From Zymoseptoria tritici IPO323 (Eukaryota; Ascomycota; Dothideomycetes; Mycosphaerellales; Mycosphaerellaceae): 64,000 nucleotides of DNA. The notes below the pieces were generated by a model, which worked only from the letters and a program-made list of their open reading frames with translations, searched no databases and was not told the origin of the DNA. Below are positions 56,009 to 64,000 of the stretch, one piece after another; position 1 is the stretch's first letter, and each line of letters opens with the position of its first letter. The position numbers and the translations under genes are program-made. Location of the stretch: the NCBI RefSeq assembly GCF_000219625.1, contig NC_018215.1, positions 2,666,001 to 2,730,000 of the forward strand. The letters are read 5' to 3'.

Positions 56009-57051
56009 TCACAGAAATTTGATACTCCATCCAACAAGGTCATAGCCACATTCGCGTGCACATTCGAGGCATGGCTCCCGATGAAGCTTGGTCGTGTATT
56101 CCACGGGACCAAAGACGAACTCCGGCGGCTCGGGAGTAGGTTCATGTGACAGGAATGGTTCTCCTGAAAGCACCTCGTAGCTTCTCAGCTGACGTCGAGC
56201 TTCTGGCCCGATCATTTTCAAGTATTGACCGACGTTCTTGATTATGAGTTTGTTGTAGCAAGTCCAAAGATCGATAGTGACTTGCACTTGGTTCGCGTGG
56301 TAATAGTAGGACCGCAGCTCTTTCCTCAGCTGGTGACATGTTCGGAGGATTGCGGGAGCCCCGTGTCCCGACTTGAGCAATCGATCGTGGAAATACTTCG
56401 ACGCGGCCATGTCTTGAGCAGTCTTGTCCGCTTGTTTTAAAGAAGCATCGACGCCCTTCGAGGTGTCATCAGTCCCGACGGCCTTCAGTTCCTTTGCTGT
56501 CGGAGGCAGGTTGATGGACAAAGAAGGAAGATCGTCAATGACCATCTTGCCGATTTTGGTCCAGAGCTCGTCTGGCAAGTCGAGAAGGCGGAACGGTTGA
56601 GGCTGGTTGTCGATGGATTCATCTTCCGCCGAGGTTTGTGTACTTCGGTCTCTTGGCGACTTCGAGTCAAGGTCGCTGCTCGATGATAATGACGAAGGCC
56701 GTGGTGATCCGCCTGTGTCATGGACTTGGCTGATGGAGATTTCCTGCGTTTGATGGACGACATGGTCGCTGCTTGGTTGAATGCTTTTTTTCGCCAATTT
56801 GATCACCGAATCGGAGCTCGCGCCGAGAGTGGCGCTGCGCTTGCGTTTGAGTGTTGAAGAAGGAGTAACAGGCGGATGTGCGTGTGAGATCGCCAAGTCT
56901 GTTGCGCCTCCATGTCTCGGCATGGGTGCGGGCGGAGCTGGTGAAGTCAGGAAGTCTTTCCAGCGGCGAGCAGCAGCGATCTGGAGAGGATGTCAGCATA
57001 GCATCGAGATATGTCCGCTATGTTGGAACTTACCAGCTGCGAGAACGCCAT
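56009..57051 (-). CDS. F-box-like family, copy 22, long N-terminus with basic signal
   Basis: Exon 1 (57034-57051) encodes MAFSQL. A 53 bp intron at 56981-57033 (gtaagt...atgctgacatcctctccag) leads to exon 2, 56009-56980; total about 329 residues. Exon 2 starts IAAARRWKDFLTSP and has TLKRKRSATL, a likely nuclear localisation signal, in a disordered Ser-rich region of about 130 residues. Then PQPFRLLDLPDELWTKIGKMVIDDLPS, a long Lys/Asp-rich linker, PAILRTCHQLRKELRSYYYHANQ, VGQYLKMIGPEARRQLRS, a Cys-containing CLECARECGYD segment and the terminus WSIKFL. The family element (tagcgccagaattc) lies 76 bp upstream. With copies 23 and 24 it forms the long-N-terminus subgroup. Confidence 0.92.
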
Positions 57052-57126
57052 GTTGTTGATATTTTGGTGTATTGGAGAAGTAAGAGCGCGAACTTGCTTC
57101 GAAGGGAAGTCTGAAGCTCTTTTATT

Positions 57127-57140
57127 AGCGCCAGAATTCC
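57127..57140 (+). promoter_or_regulatory. Shared upstream element of copy 22 (weaker)
   Basis: The sequence tagcgccagaattc matches the first half of the consensus, 76 bp before the start at 57051. Confidence 0.5.
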
Positions 57141-57580
57141 AATCAGTATCGTATTCACTCTCCAAAGCATACAGTCACATGCGAAAAGAGAATGCATCTT
57201 CACCTTCTCTATTCTCTCAGTAGACAATAGAAATCAGAAGAAAGATCGCTATTGAAATTCGTGCCGTGTTCGAACTGCTAAACGATCAAGAGGCAGATAG
57301 TTTCTACAGAAGCATAATGCTGAAGGAAATTTGCAGTTCCCCTAGTTGAAGCAAAGCCTCGTTGTATCGAGATACGATCAACTCTTCATTGCGTCTGCCA
57401 CGACCGTCACCTGTCCAACGGCATGACCTCTCATGGCAGAACTGTCTCCTCCGAGATGCGCTAGGCCAGCAAGTCTGGTCTTTGTTGGATGGCCACTAAT
57501 GCATCGCAGTTCTGCCTTTGTTCCAAGTCTTCTCTTTATCCATCGTGCACTCATTCTTCTGGCTGAACTGCCAATTGTCA

Positions 57581-58597
57581 TCACTGAAAATGCAACTTCC
57601 ACTTGATCGTATCATATCCACAATCGCCCGCTCCACCATGATCGTCGGTGCAAGGCTTGCGATCAGTCTCCACCGTAAACCTGATCCCTTTATTACGATA
57701 TGACCCTTCATGTTCGAACAAGTCTCCACGCCCGAATAGGTTCTCCTCGATGCACCGAGAAGCAATACCGCGGCGAAGCGGGACCCCAATAACCTCAAAA
57801 GCTCCAAGCTGACGTCGAGCGTCTGCTCCAATCGCTCTTAAGTAGTTTCCAACATGCCTGTCGTCTGGGGTGTTGTAGCCATCTCTGGGACCCATAGTCA
57901 CGCCGATCTTGTTACTGCTGTAGTAGTAAAGTCGTAGCTCGTTCCTAAGAGCAGAGCAGGTCTGAAGTACCGCGGATGTCTTGAATTCTGGAGCGGAGAG
58001 TTTGTCTATGAAGTATGTCGAATTGTCGATGCGCTCGTGGTGGTAGTAGTAGAAGCTTTCCACGTTGTAGTCGATATTGGGAAGCAAAGCCGAGACCAGA
58101 GAGCCGGTCGTGAAGTAGGATCGTGGTGGAGGTAGCGCAACATGAAGGGAGGGAATGTCGTCAATCACCATCTTCCCAATCTTGGACCAGAGCTCATCCG
58201 GGAGATCGAGGAGACGAAATGGCTGGTTGGCTGGATCTGGCAGCGGAAGTTTCGGCAGCCGAGATGTACCATTCTTGAGGATGAACTCCATGTGCAGTTG
58301 CGCTTGTCGCGCAAGGTACTTGTCGTGCGATCGGCTGCGGTTTCTAGCCAGCTTGTCCCTGACTTTTGACCGCTCGCTGGCGAATGAACTGCGCTTGCGC
58401 TTGACGGCGGGTCGGGAGGTCTTTGGTGCTGGAGATACAACCTGGACGAGGCTATCTGGCGCATCCAGAACGGTCGCGTCTGGTACAGATGGAATGAGAT
58501 TTCGATAACAGCTGCGAGCAGCGGCGACCTGGGGAACATATTAGTATCGCCGGATTACGAATGCGCAATGTTGACTTACCAGCTGGGACCACGGCAT
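57581..58597 (-). CDS. F-box-like family, copy 23, long N-terminus with basic signal
   Basis: Exon 1 (58580-58597) encodes MPWSQL, paralogous to MAFSQL of copy 22. A 51 bp intron at 58529-58579 (gtaagt...gatactaatatgttccccag) leads to exon 2, 57581-58528; about 321 residues. Exon 2 starts VAAARSCYRNL and contains VKRKRSSFASER (likely nuclear signal) and an Arg-rich stretch. Blocks: NQPFRLLDLPDELWSKIGKMVIDDIPS, a Tyr/His-rich linker, SAVLQTCSALRNELRLYYYSSNK, VGNYLRAIGADARRQLGA, a tail with CTDDHGGAGDCGYD and the terminus WKLHFQ. The shared element lies 90 bp upstream. Intact. Confidence 0.92.
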
Positions 58598-58686
58598 GTT
58601 TGACAACTATTTGTGTGTGGTGTAAAGGGAGGAAGAAAGTTCGAAGTTGTTGCGACGTAGAGCGAGACGTGCCTGCGCACGTACGT

Positions 58687-58703
58687 TAGCGCCAAAGCTT
58701 AAA
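58687..58703 (+). promoter_or_regulatory. Shared upstream element of copy 23
   Basis: The sequence tagcgccaaagcttaaa lies 90 bp before the ATG at 58597 and is one of the best matches to the consensus. Confidence 0.8.
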
Positions 58704-59073
58704 TGTGGACGTGAATTGACTGGATATTTTTCGTGAACGACACAGTGACGAGAAGGAAGACGAGAGGACGTCAAGTTACAGTACAGACTGGCTTCAATTG
58801 CGAGAATAGCGTCTTGGCCGAAGGTACTGAACTACGATAGCCAAGCACCGCTCCACACGTCTATCTCGAAGAACTCTGATTATTCAGTGCTGATCTCAAC
58901 ACTCGTACTCCATGTAAAGCAACCCCTTGAGGCATACACTCACCGCCGGAGGGTATCATGCAAGCTCTTTGTTCGGCGAGCACCGAACAATGCGCCGTGC
59001 ATCCGCTCTGGCACCCGAGTCAAGCCTTTGTTCTCCCTTGAATGACCTGGCTCGTGCACCTTCTGTCGATCTT

Positions 59074-59955
59074 TCACTGGAACGTGATTTTCCAGTCCAC
59101 GTGATCCGCCTCACAGCCTTCGCAGGGATCTCTGCTGACCAGACTCAGGACCAGCTCAACTCCCCAGGACGCTGGCAGGTCGTGAGGAGGCTCCAGCACG
59201 GCGTCCGCGTCCCAGTCCACTCTGCCTATCATGGTGAAGCCGTCGAGCAAACGTCTAGCTGACAATCCGATTGCTTGCAAGTAAGGACGTAAAACTCCCA
59301 CAGCGGAGAGTTCATCAATCGTTACTCGGATTTTGTTACTACCATAGTAGTGCAATCTCAGCTCTTTCCTCAGCGCGGAGCAGGTTTGAAGGATAGCTGG
59401 GGTCTTGAGCTTGGAGAACAGTTTTGAGAGCTCATGGCGCCGATTGGGGTGGCGATCAGGTAGGAACTCTCCAATGGCCGGGAGATCTTCTGTTGCCATC
59501 TGACCGATCTTGACCCAGAGTTCGTCCGGCAGGTCGAACAGACGAAATGGCTGCTCTCCATCCGGGACCGATGCGATGCTTGATGGATTTTGAGAAGCTG
59601 CCTCTGACGTCTCATCGCTCGCTGTATTTCTTGCTTTCTTTTCTTGTGACTGATTGGGCAGATCGTCCCTGCGGGACTTCGAGTTGGTCTTTGCTGACTT
59701 TGCGCCCGGACGGGACACAGCATCGGCGGATGAAGGACGCTTGCGCTTGCGCTTGACGGCACCGGAGGAGGCGTTAGAAGACTGGATCGCATTCTTGATT
59801 CTCTTGGAACGCCGGAGCGCAGGCGCGGAGGTAGATGTGAGCGGTGCTGGTGAAGTGAAGTGCTGCTTTTGTTGGCCAGCATCGGCAGCCTGATCAAATT
59901 AGCTTGGGCTGGACAACATTGCACCCCGATATCTTACCAAATCGTGGTCCTCCAT
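59074..59955 (-). CDS. F-box-like family, copy 24, basic N-terminus
   Basis: Exon 1 (59938-59955) encodes MEDHDL. A 48 bp intron at 59890-59937 (gtaaga...aagctaatttgatcag) leads to exon 2, 59074-59889; about 277 residues. The N-terminus is strongly basic (LRRSKRIKN, VKRKRKRPSS), indicating nuclear targeting. Blocks: EQPFRLFDLPDELWVKIGQMATEDLPA, TPAILQTCSALRKELRLHYYGSNK, LRPYLQAIGLSARRLLDG, a Cys-containing DPCEGCEADH segment and the terminus WKITFQ. It is the last member of the array, about 600 bp from RFC2. The shared element lies 103 bp upstream. Confidence 0.92.
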
Positions 59956-60057
59956 GACTGTCGATGGATGTTGTGTCGTGGAGATGGAAAGCGCAAGTTG
60001 GTTGTTGTGAAGTCAAGGCAGAAGCCTCCCGCCGTTCGCTTGCAAAAGGCGCGACGT

Positions 60058-60074
60058 TAGCGTCAAAGCTTAAG
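60058..60074 (+). promoter_or_regulatory. Shared upstream element of copy 24
   Basis: The sequence ttagcgtcaaagcttaa lies about 103 bp before the ATG at 59955, with one substitution from the consensus. Confidence 0.8.
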
Positions 60075-60550
60075 TCATCGTGAAGCATGCAGGTGCACGT
60101 GTTGATGATCGACTGTACCACACTACGAGAAAATTCGTTCTGACATCCAGAAGACCATGCAAACGGTGATGCAGTAGCACCGACCGGAGCATGTTTGTTG
60201 CGTGCTGGATTTGCGGTTCCGTCGATCATCCATAGAAGATTATCTTGCGCCTCCATTGTATGTTTAAAAGACATGGGCTTGCGGAGAAGCATAGAGTTAG
60301 ATGATGTTTTCCATTCCCCAACATGTCTGGCCGATCGAAAGAGTTTTTTTGAGGGCAGGTGACTTGGGACTGGAGGCGGAGGGAAACAAAGAAGAAACTT
60401 GGTAGGAGTGACTTGCCTGCCTCGCTGGGACTGCTAAGCTGTTTTATTGCAATAAATGCTCACTGCCATGTCTCTGCGCCGCTGCTCGGCTCGAAGTCCA
60501 TCCTTCGATACCATCTGCTCATCCTCGTCACGCAGTGTGCCTCATTGTCT

Positions 60551-61829
60551 TCATCGATCACCTCCCAACTCCCCGGCAACTCTCAAACACAAGTCTAGCA
60601 CCGTCAAATGCTCATCACTCCCGTCCACCAGCCTCTTGTCCGCTTCCGAGAATACTGCCATGATCTTACCCTTCGCCCGGTCACCCACGGTCTCATTCCA
60701 GATGACGATCTTATCGTACAGCTGTGAGACGATCTGCCCTGCTGACCAGCCCTCTGCTACAAGGTCCTCCACGGCTTGTGCGATGGGAGCGTAGGGAGCG
60801 GGTTGCGAAGAGGATTTGGGAGTGAGGGAGGCGACGAGTCGGTCGATGGTCGGATCGGGAATGACGCCGGCGATTTCGGAGATGATCGCGACGGTGATGG
60901 GAGGTGAGGTTGTGGAAGATGTGTCGATGTCCATTGCGTCGCCATCTTCTTCGTCGTCTTCGACTGCGGTCTTTCGCTTCCGCTTGGTAGTTGTCGGAGG
61001 GCCCTGGATCGCACCGACTAGTCTCGCAGCCGATTGCAAGAATGTGATGGCTTTCCGCAAGTCGCCCTCGCTGCAGCGAAGAAGTGTCTCCACCACGCCG
61101 TCTTCCAGAGTGACAGCCTCCAGTCTTGCAATATCCTCGATCCTCTTCCCTGCATTTCCTTCATCCAAACTCTTGAACCTGAATTTGCTGCATCGACTTG
61201 CCAGCGGATCAATGATCCTTGTGACATAGTTGCAGATCAAGCAAAACCGTGTGATCTTTGAATATGTCTCCATCGTCCTCCGCAACGCACTCTGCGCGTC
61301 CTGTGTCATGCTGTCCGCCTCGTCCAAGATGATGATCTTGTACGGTGGACACGAGTACTTCTTCCTGTATTCCTCTCCTGCTGGTCCACTTGGCGGGTTG
61401 CTGAGCTGCATGCGAGCAAAGTTCTTGACCTTTTCTCTGACAATGCTGATGCCTCGCTCGTCGGAGGCGTTGAGCTCGAGGACGCGAGTCTTGATCAATT
61501 CGGGGCCGTAGAGCTGTTTGGCGAGTGCGAGGACTGTGGATGTCTTTCCTGTTCCAGGTGGGCCGTAGAAGAGCATGTGCGGGAGATTGGCGGACTGGAG
61601 GGTACGGCGGAGGACGGTGACAGTGTGGTCTTGGGCGGTGACATCGTCGAGGGACTTCGGGCGGCTGCGAAGCTACTGTCAGTCTATGCTGAACGGCAAT
61701 GTCTGAATAGTCGTACTATTTCTCCACCCATGGCTGCTGGCGATTCGTCTCGGCCGGGGCGGCTTTGGAGGATTGTGCTGCTTTGGCGTCGGCCGCCGCT
61801 TTCCGTGCTCGTATGTCGAAAAACGACAT
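60551..61829 (-). CDS. RFC2: Replication factor C subunit 2 (clamp loader ATPase)
   Basis: Exon 1 (61717-61829) starts [16 protein letters not shown] and ends in QQPWVEK plus a split Tyr codon. A 52 bp intron at 61665-61716 leads to exon 2, 60551-61664, beginning [12 protein letters not shown]. The total is about 408 residues. Signature motifs: the RFC box [16 protein letters not shown] (Walker A), [39 protein letters not shown] (Walker B), [19 protein letters not shown] (sensor 1 and the SRC motif) and [13 protein letters not shown]. These match fungal Rfc2 (RFC4 in animals), which loads PCNA onto primed DNA. A Lys/Arg- and Asp-rich insert ([15 protein letters not shown]) makes it about 50 residues longer than budding yeast Rfc2. 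It shares a 300 bp divergent promoter region with the next gene. Confidence 0.95.
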
Positions 61830-62128
61830 GATGGAGTGGAAGGGAGGGCGTAATGGGGATGCTATTGTTGGAAGACGATGTTGAAGTTCAGATCGATGCA
61901 GGCGGAAGGCGGAAGACGTGGAGCGCGTCGCGCGTAGAGCACTTCCACGATAGAGGAAGGTCTGCCGAGGACTGTCCCGCTAGCGATACCGCACCTCATC
62001 GTCCTCTTCAACTTCACACTCCCGCTGTGCATACCACAACTCTGATGCTGCTCCGATAGAGAGTCCAACCCTCCTATATCTTCTTTGTATGCGCTCCGAA
62101 CGATGCGCTCATTTGTTGGACCAGAGCT

Positions 62129-63183
62129 ATGAACGATGAGCCCTCATCTTCCGCCTCAGCAGCAGCACTCCCAGTTCCAGAAGATGGCGAGAACGACAGA
62201 TCCACCGCGGCGGAGGTTGCAGAGCGTCGCAAGAAGAATAGAGAGAATTTCAATCGCAGGCGAGGAGACTTGCTGGACGACCTTCTCCAGAATTTGGATG
62301 TACTCGCATATGCCGAGTTGAGCACGATCTACTACATGGAGTAAGAGCTTGCATACAAGAGGTCGACGAGGGAATGGATACGCTAACAGTATATTTCCAT
62401 AGCTGCCAGTTCCTTCTCTTCGCCCTCAGATCTATGATCCAACTCCTTTACCTCACACCGAAACCCGCCCACTTTCCCGAACCGCCGCGAAACTCCTCCT
62501 ACCTAGCCGCCGTCTTTGGCTCGAATATGCTCTGCATGCTTCTCCACTGCCTGCGAGATGCGCCCTCAGCCGGTGAAGCGACAAGAGGATATCTGCACGG
62601 CAGCGTGGCGATGGACTTCATCGGACAAAAGGGACCGAGTAGCAAGCTGCACTTGGTTCTGTTGGACATGCTGGTGCTCGGACTACAGATCGTACATGTG
62701 GCTACGAACATAATGCGGCGGAAACTGAAGGAGAAGCCAACACTTGCTATACCCACGTCGGGAATTGTGGATGCGCCAACAGATGCGCCGGCTGTGTCGT
62801 CAGGTCAGGACCTAGATCTTGAGGAGAGAGGAGTGCGTCGATCAGCAGAGTTTGGACAACAGCAAGACATCGAGATGTCCACCCTCAACCGATCCGGCAC
62901 AAGGTCAGGCGATCTCGCTGCCTCCAACAACGAAGGCTCTTCCTCGGAGCAAGAGTCACTCCTAGCCTCAACTGAGGCTATGGAAAGGACAGACGCTCAC
63001 ATCTTCGACGCTTTCAATTCCGGCCAGATAGTACTGGCAGACTTGGATTTGTCAAGGACGCTGAAGGATGTTATCCTTGCGCAGATGAAAAACGAGCCGG
63101 AAGATGCCGCGACGACGGAGTCGCATCGCAGACTGAGGGAGAGGGTGCTTGGGAGGATGTTTAGGTGGGAATTCAGTGCATAG
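62129..63183 (+). CDS. DUF1746-type membrane protein (possible Dsc complex subunit)
   Basis: Exon 1 (62129-62340) starts MNDEPSSSASAAALPVPE. A 62 bp intron at 62341-62402 splits an Asp codon. Exon 2 is 62403-63183; about 330 residues. After a charged region (RRKKNRENFNRRRGDLLDDL) the conserved domain has three hydrophobic segments: YYMDCQFLLFALRSMIQLLYL, then LAAVFGSNMLCMLLHCLRD, then LVLLDMLVLGLQIVHVATNIM. A long polar tail follows. Sequence and layout fit the fungal DUF1746 family, which I recall as including a subunit of the Golgi Dsc ubiquitin ligase. That link is from memory and not certain. Not related to the array. Confidence 0.75.
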
Positions 63184-63517
63184 GCGAAATTTCCATGGAG
63201 GCGTTGGGCTTCGAGAAGCATCAACCGGCAGCCTCTACAGATCGCAAAGCGCGAAGAGTCGGAATCTCACGGTCCACAGCACAACAGGGTTTTCTCGCTA
63301 CCTCTGGCTCTCGACATTATGTTTCAAAGATAAGAGGAACGTGAGCACGTGCGAAGCTTCATGAACACTGACGCAAACTTTCCCTTCATTTCGGAAGCAA
63401 CCACATATTCAGAAGATCTTTCTCATTTCCTCCTACATCCTCCTTCTTTCAACACCGCTCTCATTTCGATTATCCATCTCTGCAACTTCACAGGCACCAT
63501 CAAACCATCCACGACCA

Positions 63518-64000
63518 ATGGCACCTCCTATCCGCACCCATTACGACCTGCCAGACCGCACCAAGCCGTCCACTCGCCCGCCATACGTCAATACGGCGCA
63601 GCAGCTTTCAGTCTCCAACGCAGCCAAGGCTAAGGCAAATGCCGGCCGCAGACACGCCAACGCTTCAGAGAGCTTTCTCGTCGGACAGTGGAGGGAGCAT
63701 GACCACAAGCGAGAAATGCTCCGAAAGCGGTTGCTGGAGATAGGTGTGGATGTCGAGAAGAAGCACGGCTGGTGTGGAGAGACGGTTGGAGAAGCGGTGC
63801 GACGGGAGATGAAGTTTGCAGAAGACGGGATGGTGGTGCGCAAGGTTGAACGCGATATTCTGCAGGAGAGCGAGGACATCGGTCATGGTCGTGGGAGACG
63901 TGCAGGTGATGATGACGACTTTGTGCTGGTCGAATCTGAGGATGACATGGGTCCTCGGACGCAGACTGAGGATGAGGGGTGGGAACTGATCGGTCAGGAC
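63518..64000 (+). CDS. Hypothetical protein, 3' end outside the window
   Basis: The start MAPPIRTHYDLPDRTKPS at 63518 opens a frame that stays open for all 161 codons to the window edge. The product is soluble and charged, with a basic helix (REHDHKREMLRKRLLEIG), a region GWCGETVGEAVRREMKFAEDG and an acidic tail (DDDDFVLVESEDD). No family is recognised. The gene is incomplete, so its full length and introns are unknown. Confidence 0.6.
   Translation, partial: MAPPIRTHYDLPDRTKPSTRPPYVNTAQQLSVSNAAKAKANAGRRHANASESFLVGQWREHDHKREMLRKRLLEIGVDVEKKHGWCGETVGEAVRREMKFAEDGMVVRKVERDILQESEDIGHGRGRRAGDDDDFVLVESEDDMGPRTQTEDEGWELIGQD

Overview
The window is nuclear DNA from a filamentous ascomycete, most likely a Dothideomycete of the Capnodiales/Mycosphaerellales type. 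This placement is an inference. It rests on 48-70 bp GT-AG introns with CTRAY branch points, Kozak starts of the gccaccATG kind, degraded AT-rich repeats with the TpA bias left by repeat-induced point mutation (RIP), and a lineage-type expansion of F-box-like proteins. No bacterial, phage or CRISPR feature is present.

Region by region. (1) 1-16.1 kb is transposon land. A roughly 10.7 kb element lies between near-perfect 22 bp inverted termini (1642-1663 and 12339-12360). It has subterminal repeats, minisatellites, and a broken minus-strand transposase that looks CACTA/Plavaka-like. After it come 3.1 kb of severely RIP-degraded DNA and a pyrimidine-rich minisatellite. (2) 16.1-20.6 kb holds a large unrecognised minus-strand gene, apparently broken by a one-base shift in a run of five G. 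(3) 20.9-60.0 kb is the core of the window: 24 recognisable copies of one gene family, in three blocks (20.9-28 kb, 30.8-34.8 kb, 41.7-60.0 kb). Each copy has a short variable N-terminus, an F-box-like FRLLDLPDELWxxIGKMVI segment, a PAILQTCSALRxELRxxYY segment, an LGxYLRxIGPEARRQ segment, and a C-terminus ending almost exactly at WxIxF(L/I/Q). Seventeen copies look intact or nearly so, counting two doubtful ones (a divergent F-box segment and a short C-terminus). Seven are broken by stop codons, a frameshift or decay. (4) Between the blocks sit single-copy genes: a small secreted Kex2-type precursor (28.5 kb), two unknown proteins (35-37 kb), the HRQ1 RecQ-family helicase (37.5-41.0 kb) and a hypothetical gene (43 kb). 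(5) 60.5-64 kb is ordinary housekeeping: the replication factor C subunit RFC2, a DUF1746-type membrane protein, and the start of one more gene.

How it fits together. Ten family members, plus the hypothetical gene at 43 kb, carry a shared upstream element close to TTAGCGCCAAAGCTTAA, usually 75-140 bp before the start codon and in a fixed orientation relative to the gene. The array is therefore either co-regulated or was duplicated with its promoter. Family introns are short, lie between codons, and precede the F-box exon. Several broken copies carry single C-to-T or G-to-A nonsense changes at otherwise invariant residues. That pattern would fit RIP acting on linked duplicates. A 305 bp hAT-type MITE with a perfect 8 bp target duplication is inserted inside the array. 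No biochemical function of the family is known from the sequence; adaptor-type roles are inference.
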